Source of the DNA: Gnetum montanum
Taxonomy: Eukaryota; Streptophyta; Gnetopsida; Gnetales; Gnetaceae
NCBI GenBank assembly: GCA_015680685.1
Contig: MNCI01004504.1
Location: 379,483-443,482 of the forward strand
Direction: 5' to 3'
DNA length: 64,000 nucleotides
The position numbers and the translations under genes are program-made. Positions 46,741-58,399 of the stretch are shown piece by piece. Each line of letters begins with the position of its first letter. The first letter of the stretch is position 1. Under the pieces are notes generated by a model, which saw only the letters and a list, made by a program, of their open reading frames with translations, did not search any database and had not been told where the DNA came from.

Positions 46741-48679
46741 TGAGAGTCCCAAAATTAATGGTGTTTCACCAACCTTTCTATAATTTAAATTGTGTCTTTG
46801 AGACAACCTTGGTTGGAACTCGGTTTAATATATACATAGCCATCTTGAGAGCTATAGTCCATAAGGACTTAGGAAGCTTGATGCTACTAAGCATACTCTG
46901 CATCATGTCTAATAATGTTTAGTTTCTTCTTTCTACCACACCATTCTATTCTGGAGAACCAAGCATAGTGTACTAGGAAACAATCCCATGCTCTTGAAGA
47001 AACTGAGCAAATGGACTAGGCACTTATCCATTAGTAGTATATCTACCATAGTATTCACCACATCTATTAGACCTCACTATCTTTATTTGCTTACTGCACT
47101 ATTACTCTACTTTATTCTTAATCAACTTAAAGGAATCTAAAGCTTCATTCTTATTCTAAAGTAGGTAGAGATACATATATCATGAGTAGTAATCGATAAA
47201 GGTAATGAAATACCTTTGACCATATGCATTCATATTTGGACTACAAATATCTATTTGTATGATCTCTAATATGTTTGAACTCCTTTTGGCATCTTTCTTT
47301 GACATATTGGTCTACTTTCCTTTTATGCAATCCACACAAGTGTTAAAGTTAGTAACATCTAGGGTACTAACTACTTCATCATTTACTAATCTCTTTATTC
47401 TCTCGATAGAGATATGTCCTAATCTATGATGCCATAACATAGAGGATTCTTCATTCATAAAACATCTCTTAACACCAACACTATCATGAACATGCATAGA
47501 AGTATAAGAAGTTTCATTTTGTAAACTAATTCTGAAAAGATCATTCGTTAATGTACCATTTCTAATAAGTTCACATTTATAATATAAATTGAATACAATG
47601 TTTGAAAAATTAAAGGAAAATCCCAATGACACAAGCCTTGAAATAGAAATTAAGTTCCTCAAAAAACTTGGAATATAAAATGTCTTTTCCAACTCTAAAA
47701 GAAAACCACTACTTAAAACTAATTTGTATGTTTTGAATGCCTTCACATGTGCATTTGGTTGCCTGAATAGATGCATAGCTCACTTCTCACTTGCCTCCTT
47801 AGGTTTTGTACCCCTTGCAAGGAATTAATAACATGAATTGTAAAACTAGAGTTAATCCACCATGTGAGGGGCAACATCAACCATATTAGATTCAAAATAA
47901 GCAAGTGAGAATTGAGTATCTTTCTTTTCAATCCATTTCTAATATTTAGGATAACCCTTATTTATATGCCCTTTCTTCTTGTAGAAAAAGCATCTAGATT
48001 CCTTTTTAATATCAATTTGTGCAGGTAGTTTGCCCTTTTAGTTATTTTTTGTTTGCCCCTTACTCTTTCCCTGTGTAGCCATATGCAGACTCTCTTCCAC
48101 TTCCATAGCCAGTCTACCCTCTTCTTGTACATACATGGTCATTAATTCATTGATTGACCATTTTCCTCTATATGTATTATAAGAAATCTTAAAGGAATGT
48201 TGTGGAAGCATGTTCAAGATGTAGTGCACAAGGAAAGACTCTAACATCTCAACCTCAAGTGTTTTTAGCTAAGCTACTATATCCCTCATTTACATGATTT
48301 GCTCATGCATACCAGTTAGCTTCATGGATAAAAATTTCATTATTAAGGTGCTAGCCAAAGCCTTGTCTAATGACTCAAATTGTTCACCAATTGCCTTCAT
48401 CAAAGCTTGCACATTGTCATACTATTCTAATGAACCATGCATACTAGCCAAGATCTTGATCTTTATGAACATGATACAGAGGCAATTAGATCACTCCCAT
48501 TTTTTATAAGAACCAACATCATTTGGTTGGCTAGTTCTTGTAACGGTAGGTGGTTCATCCTTACAAATAGCATAATTAATGTTTATCTAGCTTAAATGAA
48601 GGAGAATCCTCTCCTTTCACACCTTATAATTATCACCCTTTAATTTAAAAATGTCACATTTAAAATTAGAGTTGTCCAT
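46741..48679 (-). pseudogene. Ty1/copia Gag-protease-integrase relic
   Basis: A copia polyprotein fragment starting at Met 48679 (MDNSNFKCDIFKLKGDNYKV). Then UBN2-type gag text (48038-48247), a damaged zinc knuckle (CFFYKKKGHINKGYPKY, two Cys lost), a protease loop decayed to NSSFTIHVINS (47820-47860), a pre-integrase domain with LWHHRLGHISIERIKRLV (47350-47440), and CVDCIKGK leading into integrase with GRKNGVVERR-like text near 46920-47000. It stops abruptly at 46740, where the element C LTR begins. No RT is present. Many stops. Confidence 0.8.
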
Positions 48680-49420
48680 AGGTTATATAATTGCATAAAT
48701 TAAAACATGCTTATGTTACTAAATTTGAGGATAAATACTATATGACATGTTTACTAGTGTAAATCATGCAAAAATATGAATCAAATGACATATAATTGTC
48801 GGTGGGCTAAATTTTAATTCAAATAGATTCATATATCCTTGTGATAAAACTATTAAATTATATCCCTTTTCTTAATCCATATGGGCAAATTAAGAAAAAT
48901 AATTTAATACATCAACCTAATTAATTATATTAAATATAATAAAAATTCTTGTGGGATAAAATCTATTATATTACATATAATTAATTACAAGTTAATCTTT
49001 ATTTACCTTATGTGATCAATAGTGCTTAATATATAATTTTGCACAATTAAAGATGTTATGGCTACTCTCTATGATACAAAATTATATAGATCACTAGTCA
49101 TAATTTTTATATAGAAAAACTATGCATATATCAATATGTCACTTTATAGATATATACCAAAAATATGCATAAAATTAATTATTTCTAAAACAAATTACCA
49201 AATTCTAATATATTTTTTTAAAATATGGCAATAAACATGAGTTATTTCAGAAATATTAATAATAAGAAACTTTATTCTAATACTACAACACAAATGTGGC
49301 TATCAATATAAAGGTTATGCAATGGAGCTATCCTATGAGAAAATACAGACAATAATGTAGAAGCTATACTAGGAATATTGCTTATAGAGAGCCCATGTAG
49401 GGAACATAGAGGCTACTCCA
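48680..49420. other. AT-rich DNA upstream of copia relic
   Basis: Very AT-rich, with no gene. It could include the copia leader and LTR, but no PBS or LTR border could be recognised. Confidence 0.4.
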
Positions 49421-49423
49421 CAC

Positions 49424-49563
49424 ATGTCTTAGCATTATCAATTGTTGTTCCAAGCATGAGGCCCATCCTTGCAAAAGGGGCACTTTCTACCAGATGGCCT
49501 AGGGACCTTTTTCAGCCTATCTTCCCAAGATACAGGCCAAAGCACCTCATTGCTTAGTCCCTC
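49424..49563 (-). other. Possible exon remnant, CPFC-containing
   Basis: A stop-free minus-strand stretch reads VSWEDRLKKVPRPSGRK followed by CPFCKDGPHAWNNN and a stop. The CxxC arrangement and composition look protein-like. I do not recognise the family and no flanking exon was found. Confidence 0.25.
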
Positions 49564-49977
49564 TTGTTTGTATTCTCCATCTCATAAACTTTTTTGATAG
49601 TGTTTTTCAAGTGAAAAAAAAAAAGTGAACGAGATAAAAAACACCCAACTATCCAAAATACTATAAACTCCAAGCCAGGCACCACTCCATAAGCCACGTA
49701 TCTATTTTAAAATATTTATTAATTGTGTTGCATATGGCAAATTCAAAGTCAACTCCCATACATAATTCCACAATAAACATTTTCTAGTCAATAATCGAAT
49801 TGACTCAAATTTGCTCCAATTTGACACTATTAATAGAGGAAAAAACAGACTTTTAACTCTGAAGCTCAGCGTCACAGCTATTTGTCTACTTGTAGCACTC
49901 AGTTGTTTCTTGGAATACAGGGCTACGGAATCTAGTATTCGATACTTCGCTTTCAACGCTAGGCTCAAAGCAATCGA

Positions 49978-51124
49978 TGGCCGAGGTGGAACGGATGGTT
50001 TTGGTGGAAAGAATTTCAAATCTGCAAATCGAGATCGGAAAATCGATGGAAATGGTTGAAAAAATTGGACGCATGGACTGTTCCAATTGTTCAGCTACGG
50101 AGCGCCGAAAACTGCTGCAGATTCAAACAGTGAAGTAATAAGGTGTTTTAGTGGAGGTCGTGGCATCACTGAATCGGATTCTTGAACTCATTCGATCGTC
50201 TAAAATCAAGAACAACAGTTCTTGTATTGTCACTGGAAGCCACAACTCGTCTATTGTAGATAAAACCCTAGAAAATGTAGACGAGGATTTGCTACAAGGA
50301 CAAACCTTTGCTGTAAAAAAGAATCTTGCAAGAAGTCCACTACAAATGGGAGTTCCAGAAGTCATACTATCCCAGGCACATGCTGAAGCTACAAGTTTCC
50401 CTGCCTTTGCTCATGAAAACATATTAGATTTGATTGATGAGGAAGCAATTGATGATGCTTGGATAACAGTTAACTACTTAAGTGACTCTAATTTCCTTCT
50501 TGGGTGTTATAGTTCTCGCCGTGTAAGAAAACATCATAAGTTAGTTGATCCGTACGGAAATATGATAGACATTGTTGAATCATTTGCTGGTTCTATAGCA
50601 GCATGAGGGGTTTTGCTTGCGAATGGTCACCTTGCGCGTCCCAGATGGAAATCTATTCGAGGTTGGTAAGTTCAGTGATCCTTCGTTGAAAGAAAGATGA
50701 AACTGTTATCCGTGGAATGGGCTTCTTGTGGATTAGGCAAGATTTATAGTTATTTGTTTTGGCCACCGAATATAAGCCTCTTGAGTATTTATTTTCACAA
50801 TCAACACAATGCCTACATCCAGCAAGTTCTGTAGGATCTTTTGAAAGAATGAACATGGACTTGTAGAAGATAGCAACAGAAATAGATCAAATTGAGCTTG
50901 ATGACTATGTACCTGATTCAAGTGTGTTGGCAATGCTTCTTGTATGTACTATAACAACAGCCACAATAAGGGAGCATGAGGAATCATTGTTTACCAACTT
51001 TGCATCTGAGAAAGAAGGAGAAGGATCTCCAAAGACTTTTGATTATATTTGGTATGATGTTGGCAGATTCAAGGTCAAGGCTTTGCTGGAATTGGTGTCC
51101 ATGCAAAGTGTGAAGGCCTAGCAT
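49978..51124 (+). pseudogene. RAD17-like checkpoint clamp-loader relic (tentative)
   Basis: Starts MAEVERMVLVERISNLQIEI (49978). After two adjacent stops near 50130, an open frame (50151-50606) carries AHAEATSFPAFAHENILDLI, DEEAIDDAWITVNYLSDSNF, and IDIVESFAGSIAA followed by a stop and GVLLANGHL. This resembles the C-terminal part of RAD17, the ATPase that loads the 9-1-1 DNA-damage clamp (HEN-LDF and SIA-RGV blocks). Further on, EYKPLEYLF and IDQIELDDYVPDSSVLAM could be its tail. The C-terminal frame to 51121 is unidentified. No intron is seen in the main segment. Base use is less decayed than in nearby elements. The family assignment rests on short blocks recalled by eye. Confidence 0.4.
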
Positions 51125-51764
51125 CAGACTCTTCCCTCTCAATTGTGGCCCTCAAATCATATAGTTGTCATGACCCTGGAGATCACTTCTTCCAGGAGAT
51201 TGAATTAAATTAAAGAATTCTTAGTAGTAATTAGATTTAAAAAGAGACACTTATTATTTAAGAAGAAAGGAAATTTATGGAAAAATTTTTCAATGTCCCA
51301 TATGAATTGAACACTTGTCAATTATAATATCTATGGTAGTTATTATTAACTACCATGATGGTTGTAACTACCAAATAGAACACTTGGGCAAATATAGAAT
51401 TTAACTCAAGGGTGGTTATAACTAACTTCCATAGTGGTTATAACACACCTTAATTTCCTATGATGATTGTAACTACCTAGATGCTACTATAAAAAGAGTT
51501 TCAAAGGTAGAATGGAGAGGGGAGATCAAAAAGAATTATTGAAGACTATTTGTAAGAATGGCTTGCTAATTGCATCATCAATTCTGCTACTTTGTTTAAA
51601 TCCCATGAGTTCTTTTCTTCTCATTTTGTCTTAGTCTCCTAGCTAATGGTTTAGATAGTGTTGTGTTTGACATTTAATTTTTGGATTTTCTAATTGCTCT
51701 TATAACTCTAATTTTGCACAATTCTAGACTTCTATTTGGTTTCCATATAAGAGTTTATGTTATT

Positions 51765-52125
51765 TTTTGAAAAGCATCTTGAGCAATTTAATAGTAATGT
51801 CTTTATGAAATTGCCTGCCTGAGTCTAGAGGGTTTAGAAAATCTTTGATATTTTGAGTTGACTTGAAATAGCTTCAATTTTTAAAGTCTTTACATTGATG
51901 TTTCAATTTTGAAATTGTTAAATCTTTTCTGATAGCTTTATTATTTGAAATTCTTGACAACTATTTAACTAGCCAAATAATATCTTGTATTTTGTCATTT
52001 ACAAAGCATTTTGATAGTTTTATAAGAGTGTCTTTTACAAAATTTCTTGTTGAGCTCAAAGGGTTTAGACAATTTGTAACACTTTAGATTGAATTGGAAT
52101 AGCTTTATTTCAAAGTGTTTTCTCA
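51765..52125. repeat. Imperfect ~235-bp tandem duplication
   Basis: GAAAAGCATCTTGAGCAATTT ... GAGTCTAGAGGGTTTAGA ... GAATAGCTT-type text at 51767-51890 recurs as ACAAAGCATTTTGATAGTTTT ... GAGCTCAAAGGGTTTAGA at 52002-52120, with phase-matched blocks. Confidence 0.65.
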
Positions 52126-52443
52126 TGTTTAATTTATCTCACTTAAATGTTTGAGATTTCACACAAATCTTCTTTACTTTCTTCTTCTCTTTTAAATTCC
52201 ATTGAATCTCACTCTATTTCTATTTTTCTTGTGGATCATTCTCTCTAAAGAAAACTAGGAGTAGATTCCTGCAAAATTGTGCTTAAGCATTTTGGTGAAA
52301 TTTTATTTATTTCAAGAAATGTACTATTAGGACTATATAGACTAAGTGAATTGACAAAATAAGAATCTTTAATGACTCACAATATTCAACAAGGCTAGGT
52401 AAATTTCTATTATAATAGCTAGTTATACTTTCACACACAAACG

Positions 52444-52499
52444 TAAGCATTTCAACATTTATAACAACAAATAAGCATTTCAATGTTTATAATAGCAAA
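52444..52499. repeat. 28-bp tandem duplication
   Basis: TAAGCATTTCAACATTTATA and TAAGCATTTCAATGTTTATA start two consecutive 28-bp units at 52444 and 52472. Confidence 0.85.
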
Positions 52500-52794
52500 C
52501 ACACATTTATGCTTAGTTTTCTCTACTACCACTAAGTTTATTTGGAGATATCTAGGCCTTAGTATTTCTTGAGACTAGTAAGTGTTGAAAATCAAGTTTG
52601 AAGGAACACCTTCTTTTCACATGATTCCAGTCACAAGAAAGAAGGAACACGTTGGTGGTCTTAAACGATTGCCAACAGTTAGTTAAATCATGTGGTTATA
52701 ATGTAATAATTTGGTAAAGTAATATGTAAATTGACTAGGCAACTAGAATGTGAACTAGGTTCTAATTGGTTATAATAGGTTATAAAAAGAATTT

Positions 52795-52920
52795 CCAGTT
52801 TTAGGCCATGGTGGACCATGCATTTTGCTAGTTTTGGGCCATAGCAAGACATATGTTTGTCAATTCTAGGCCATGAAATGCCATAACATTTTGCCAATTT
52901 TAGGCCATGGTTGTTCATGC
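52795..52920. repeat. Hairpin-like GGCC repeat cluster (element D)
   Basis: Four copies of CnAnTTTTAGGCCATGGTGGACCATGC-like units. They sit after the protease relic of D, the same place as in C (39770) and E (62395). Confidence 0.7.
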
Positions 52921-53199
52921 ATGTCAAAATGAAAAATTTTTGTGTTTTAAAATTTCTATGAACTTTCCAAGTTTTAAAGTTTTTATGATATTTTTTTTAT
53001 GTTTTATATTTTATGATAGACAAGACATAGAAAGGAAAACTATAAACAAGAATAAGCTCCAGGCTATATGCAAAGTAACGTTAAAATAAGGTAACAAAAA
53101 GTGGTACATGTAAACAATGTTTAAACTAGGCTAAACAAAAGTGAAAAGAAAAAGAAGGCTACATGGTTATGAGCACAGGGCAAGTGAATAGGATACAAA

Positions 53200-54060
53200 T
53201 GTCAATCCTGTAAGTGTTTTGTAATCTTTGAAATATTAGAAATGGTGTATGGCGTACGTTGCACAATTTTGCATTTTCCATTTTCTTTACTAACCACATT
53301 GAAGGGAAACTCTCCCCATGGTACATCCATCCCATTGTTATCAATCTCAGCCTCTTTTGCTTTGTTGGGTTTCCTGACTTCGTGATTAACAATAGAAGTT
53401 TCTTCCTAAAACTCCACTTCAAATCCTTGTTCTATGTCAATGTTGTTGACTACTAAGAGAACTTCACTGTTGCCATGGATGATTATTTCACCTCCCTCAT
53501 GAGGTAGGTGAATTTCTTGGTGGATGGGTAAGGAAATAGCTCATAATTGAGCTAGAAAAGGCCTTCCTAGGATGCAGTTAAATCCTTGTATCTCTTCCAC
53601 CACCAAGACATTGGTTGTTGTAGGGAATTGTTCCCATGCCATGAAGTCTAAAAAATGAAACCTTTCATGGTAACCTGAGATCCATTAAAGGATTTAAGGT
53701 TAGAAGTTGAGGTATATAGCATGTGTTTCGTTAGGTCCAAACATTTGACAATGGTATAGGGTATTACATTGGTGGCTGTCCCCTTGTCCATGTGTACCCT
53801 ATGTACCTTTTATTGTCCTACCCTTATCATCATAAAGAGAGGGGCTTTGTTTGTCTCACCATCTTGGGGATTATTCTTGACCTCACTGTCATGAAACACC
53901 AGTGCCAATGACTTTATTTCTTCCTTCAGTGAAGGTGGTACCATTATTTCATGAACGGACTCCTCACTAGCAAGGATGTCCTCACTAATAGGAATAGAGG
54001 TCAAAATTTTTACTAATTCTTTGTGGTGTGTTGTAGAGGTCATAACTAGGTCATACAGGT
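53200..54060 (-). pseudogene. Element D protease relic
   Basis: Collinear with B 25051-25760. The segment 54043-53810 is open (STTHHKELVKILTSIPISED), followed after a stop by VHRVHMDKGTATNVIP (near 53765-53810), the degraded D-x-G loop. Further stops follow. It belongs to the same family as B. Confidence 0.65.
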
Positions 54061-56237
54061 TAAGGGATGTGTTCTTTTTTTTTTAGTGACTATTTGACTT
54101 GTTCCATCACATTGAGGAAGTCCTTGTCATTGAGTGTTGATTTCTCATTCTTGTTAACTTTAACTTCCTCCATGCACCCCAAGATGAAAACTTCATGTTT
54201 TAAGGGTTATCCCTTGGCCTCTCTTCCCTTCCCTTGTGGCTTAGGATCCTCCTGTGTTTGATTTGTTAAAGGGGTTTGAGCATTAGAGCTCATGAAAATG
54301 GATGAAACAAGGGTGGGCTTTAGCAGGCCCAGCTCCTTTCATGCCTTGTCTTGCTTATTATCTTTGGTTTTGGGCTTTAGTGCAAACTTCTTGCATTGTT
54401 GACTTGGTGATTTCTTATTGTTATTTTATGAAGAAGTCGTGGTGTTAGCCACCATGAGAGGATGCTATTCAATTATTTTTATCGATTTGGTTGTAGCGGG
54501 AGGGGGCACCCTAATCACAAAAAGATCCTTGGGAGGTGTTAGTGATGGTATACTTACAAAAAAAAGGACCTTGAATTAGATGAAGTTGAAGGACATCTAT
54601 CATTGCAAGGAGGTACCTAAATCACAAATGGCTCCCATACAAGTCTTGGATTATTTCTCACATTGAATGCTGCTATGGTATATGGACTATTGTTAGTATT
54701 CAATGGGTCCTTATAGACCTTTGTGGATTGGTTTTGTAGTCTAGATAGGTTAGAGACATTAAGAACCAACTCATTTTTGTCTACCATCTTCTACATGTCA
54801 TTCTTGATGACTCAGTAGAAGTTGTTATCATGACTTGGTAGTTGATGGTAGTGGAAAAAATGGTCAAGCTTGGAGTACTTAGGCAATGACGGGTCATCCT
54901 TAATTGCAAGAGTGGGATTATTTATGATTTTTGAGAGTATATTATGCCTCTTACAGGCATTCTTAGTCATTTTTTTTATATTGGATTCTCCTACTCTTTA
55001 ACAATTGATCAATGAGCTCAAATGGTTTTAGTAGTAGCCTAGTATATTTTGATTGTTCTTTCCTTTTAAAAATTCAATCTCATGTTGCTTGTTGTAGAGG
55101 CCCCATATGTTGATGGTTGATTTTTGTTGGTAGTGGCCTTGGGTTGTTTTATTTTGGACCCCTACTTGATTTTAATCTCTTTGGCCATGATGGCCATGAC
55201 TATGCTGTTTTGCCTTCAATTCGTTTTATCCTTCTGAGCATGTTGGTTCTTATATTCCATGTAGGTAGGGTCATGACTGGCCTTAGTAGCATCCTATATG
55301 TTCTTTGTTTGTAAAAAAGCTTGGCTAAGTGACTTTGGATCTATGTAGTAGAGCATGGACTTAATAAAGTCATTAACTACCCTCTTGAATATAACGAGAA
55401 GGTGGATTTTCACTATGGATTCAAAAATCTCATTCAGAAGAGAATTCCATCGTTGTATGAACTTTTGTATGGGTTTAAGTAGCCCTTGCTTGACCCTCTT
55501 TAGTTGCTTAAGAGTCATGTTAGGTTTTAAATTATATTTGAAATAGTTAAGAAATTATGATATGAAGTCTTTGAGCAAAGATATAGATCCTCTCAGTAAC
55601 ACTTGATACTAGTCCAACACGTTCTTAGTAAGGAACATAGGGAAGATGTGCATTATGTTATGCGTCCAAGCTTGGAATAAGAAACACTCAGAACACAAGG
55701 TGATAAGGTGAGCATTGGGATTACCTTCACCATTATACTTAGTGAATTAAGGAAAGGGAATGCTTGGAGAAAGAGTTATTTGTGGGACAATAGGATGAAT
55801 AGGATCATCTTGATAGAAATCCATGATTTTTAGTGTCTAAGTTGTTGAAGTTTTAAGCTTCTATAACTCTTCCATAAGGTCCTAGATCATCTAGAAGGCC
55901 TGATCCAAAGCTTGAGGCATTGTTGCTGATTGTGATATATGTACAAATAATGATGGTGTGAGTTGAGAGGCTTGTGGCCTTGTGATGGGTTGTAGCAAAA
56001 AGGGAGAGACTAGGTTACCATCATTATAGGTGGACTAAATAGTGAGAATGAGGTTTGTGCTACTATTTGGGACACAAAAGGGAAAAATGGTATGTGGGAT
56101 CCTTGTGTTACTTGGGGTCCCATTCTGGGGCCCACTAGTATAGAGAATGGATGAGTGGTGGTTGTATGTACCGGGGTTTAAGTGGTAAAAGGTACAAGTA
56201 AAAAATGGATGTCGTTTGAAACATGGAATGTGCCTTG
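54061..56237 (-). pseudogene. Element D gag relic, truncated
   Basis: Decayed Gag with a core near 55294-55518 (LLKPIQKFIQRWNSLLNEIF; MLYYIDPKSLSQAFLQTKNI), matching C (QKFIQHCSVTLNEI). It is collinear with B until 56237, where the match ends at the start of the E LTR, so D's leader and LTR have been lost or displaced. Confidence 0.65.
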
Positions 56238-56319
56238 TGAATGAAACAAAACCAAATTTGGGCTCCTACAAATTTTTCTAAGTGTCAAAACTTGGCAAAT
56301 TTTTTCTAAGCGTTGAGAC

Positions 56320-57200
56320 TACATTCCACAATGCTAGGACTATGCTCCAAAGCATAGTCAATGTAGTTGACATAAAAATTCTAGATTTACAAAATTTTTC
56401 TAAGTGTCTACAATAGTTACAAAATTTTCTAATGGTGGGACTACTCTCTCCCTGCTAGAACAATGCTCCAGAGCATAGTCAGCATAGTCAGGACACTGGT
56501 GGCTAGTTTTGCAAATTTTCCTAAGTGTCAAGCTAGAAACTATCAATCTTGGTGAGGATGGAAGAAATAGTTCAAAAAATCTTCTAACTATTGGACTATG
56601 CTCCCTACTACGCTCCAAAGCATAGTTTGTGCAATTTATGCAACAATGGCTAATTTTGCAGATTTGCCTAACTGTCAAGCCAAGAGCCACCAAGTTTTCT
56701 TGACATGGAAAAAATAGTTTGACAAATTTCTACTAGAAGTTTTCAAGAATGCTTAGGATGGAAGAAATAGTTTGAAAAAATTTCTAACTACTGGACTATG
56801 CTTCCCATTGCTAGGACTATGCTCTAGAGCATAGTCAACACAGTCATGCAAAAATGCCTTTAGATGCCTTTAGGACCCAACATCAATCTTCATATTAGCT
56901 CCAACATTCCTTAGACAAGTAATATTAGTAATTTGCATTTCCTTTTCATCCCCCATTTGTCCCCAAATTTTACCTACGCTTGACACCACTTGAGAGAGTG
57001 GACAACGTAGTCTTAGAGTGTAGTCTCCAAACCTACACTTTTGCATTATTTTTAGGTACATTGTGGTTTGTTTGGAACTTGCACATGTAGTCATGGTAGT
57101 GTAGTCATAGTCTGGTAGTCTCATAGGATCCATCAAAATACACTAGCAGAACACCGTTTACTTTAGTGGGACTGTAGTTGGGCCTAGTGTAGTCCCAACT
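56320..57200. promoter_or_regulatory. GACTATGCTCnnnnGAGCATAGTC palindrome repeats in E U3
   Basis: Inverted-repeat cores near 56330, 56462, 56590 and 56815 (for example GGACTATGCTCTAGAGCATAGTC-like), followed by further GTAGTC words to about 57195. Spacing is 110-225 bp. Units share CAAATTTTnCTAAGTGTC between cores. Confidence 0.75.
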
Positions 57201-57247
57201 ACCCCTTTGCCATGTGGTGCTTGATTTGCAATTTTGGCTAACCCCAG

Positions 57248-57260
57248 CCTTATAAATACC
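57248..57260 (+). promoter_or_regulatory. TATA box of element E LTR
   Basis: CCTTATAAATACC, same sequence and relative place as in the C LTR on the other strand. Confidence 0.7.
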
Positions 57261-57948
57261 CCAATGTTGCACATTCTAAGGGTTGGAATTTGAAGCATTC
57301 AGTTGGCAACTCTTTCATTCAACTGGCATTTTAGCATTTGGCACCTGAGCACCCTTGGCATTTTGGTAAACTTTGGGATACCACAGCTCAGTAGTACACC
57401 ACCCACCACACTGTAGCCCACTATAGCTCATAAGACATCATGGTAGCCAACCCAGTAAGCTTAGAATTGATGTTGGACATTAGTCTTCATAGCCTAGACA
57501 TCCTAAGATTATGACTATGCTACCTACTGCACCTATTTGTACACCATGTACCTCCTTATCTTTTCTTTGCAGTTAATTATGCTCCTCCCATTTAGGGTGG
57601 TGCCACTTTCTCTCTCACTCATATCTTGCACATTTTTATCATTTTCTCTTACATTTTAGCATTCTACTCACATTTTTTACCATTTTTGCACATATTCGTG
57701 CATTTGCACCAAAAATCTTGACTATGCTCACCCTCGTAGACACTATGGATGTTGCAAACACTATGCAAATCCCTTGCATTCATTCATTGTAACACCTTGT
57801 AAGTTCCAGTTTGATCAATAAGATTGTTCTATGTACCCTATCGTTGTTTCTAGCAAGCCCTCACGCAAACATAGGGTCAAAGTTGTATGATCATAGACCT
57901 CTTAGTGTACTATTCTAGCCTTTGACATTTTTGGTTACTAGAGTTTTC

Positions 57949-57967
57949 TAGTGCTAGAAGGAGGGCC
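57949..57967 (+). other. Primer binding site of element E
   Basis: TAGTGCTAGAAGGAGGGCC, identical to the C PBS except for two transitions in the first four bases. It sets element E on the plus strand. Confidence 0.7.
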
Positions 57968-58263
57968 TTTGCCATTTCCTTCTTCGACATCCCTTGGTTA
58001 TTGCCTTGCATTCTCTTTACACCCTTGTGTAGATTAGTCCCCGTCATTGGTTCTTCTAGAACCCCTCTTGACAACTACTAGAGTTTACCTCATACTTAAC
58101 CAAATTATAGGCACTTAGGAGAGAGTAGTTGACTCAGTGTGTAGTGAGCATAATCAGCCTTGAGCATAGTCACAAAGTTAGCCATTTTGTTTAGCAATTT
58201 ACACTTAGTAATTTTTCTACATTTTTATACTTAGCCATTTTTAGTAGTTTTATACTTAGTCAT

Positions 58264-58264
<1 letters not shown>

Positions 58265-58304
<40 letters not shown>

Positions 58305-58305
58305 N
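58265..58305. repeat. Poly(T) run of 40 with an ambiguous base
   Basis: A run of 40 T ends in an N at 58305, the only ambiguous base in the window. Probably a sequencing or assembly uncertainty in the E leader. Confidence 0.95.
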
Positions 58306-58399
58306 ATTTTTTTCTAGTTAGCAGAGTTAGCCTCTTTCTACTTTTTTCCAATAGAAACGTTTGCACCTCCCCCTTTTGTGTCAAGAATCTTGAGTAGCC

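Larger units (their letters stand above)
51125..52690. other. Non-coding region with local duplications
   Basis: No gene is seen. At 51330-51470 the phrase GGTTATAACTA / GGTTGTAACTACC recurs four times, ahead of a TATA-like CTACTATAAAAAGAG (near 51484); this could be part of an unrecognised LTR promoter. Two larger duplications are listed separately. Confidence 0.45.
56238..57948 (+). repeat. 5' LTR of element E
   Basis: Begins near TGAATGAAAC, where homology of D to B stops, and ends close to the PBS at 57949. It contains a TATA box at 57248-57260, an AATAAG-type polyadenylation region near 57817, and the reverse of the U5 block shared with B and C (CAGTTTGATCAATAAGAT). U3 carries repeated GACTATGCTC...GAGCATAGTC palindromes. 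Confidence 0.65.

Noticed and set aside
51330-51500. LTR promoter with GGTTATAACTA repeats
   Set aside because: Suggestive TATA and repeats, but no LTR ends, PBS or second copy could be found, so not called as an element.
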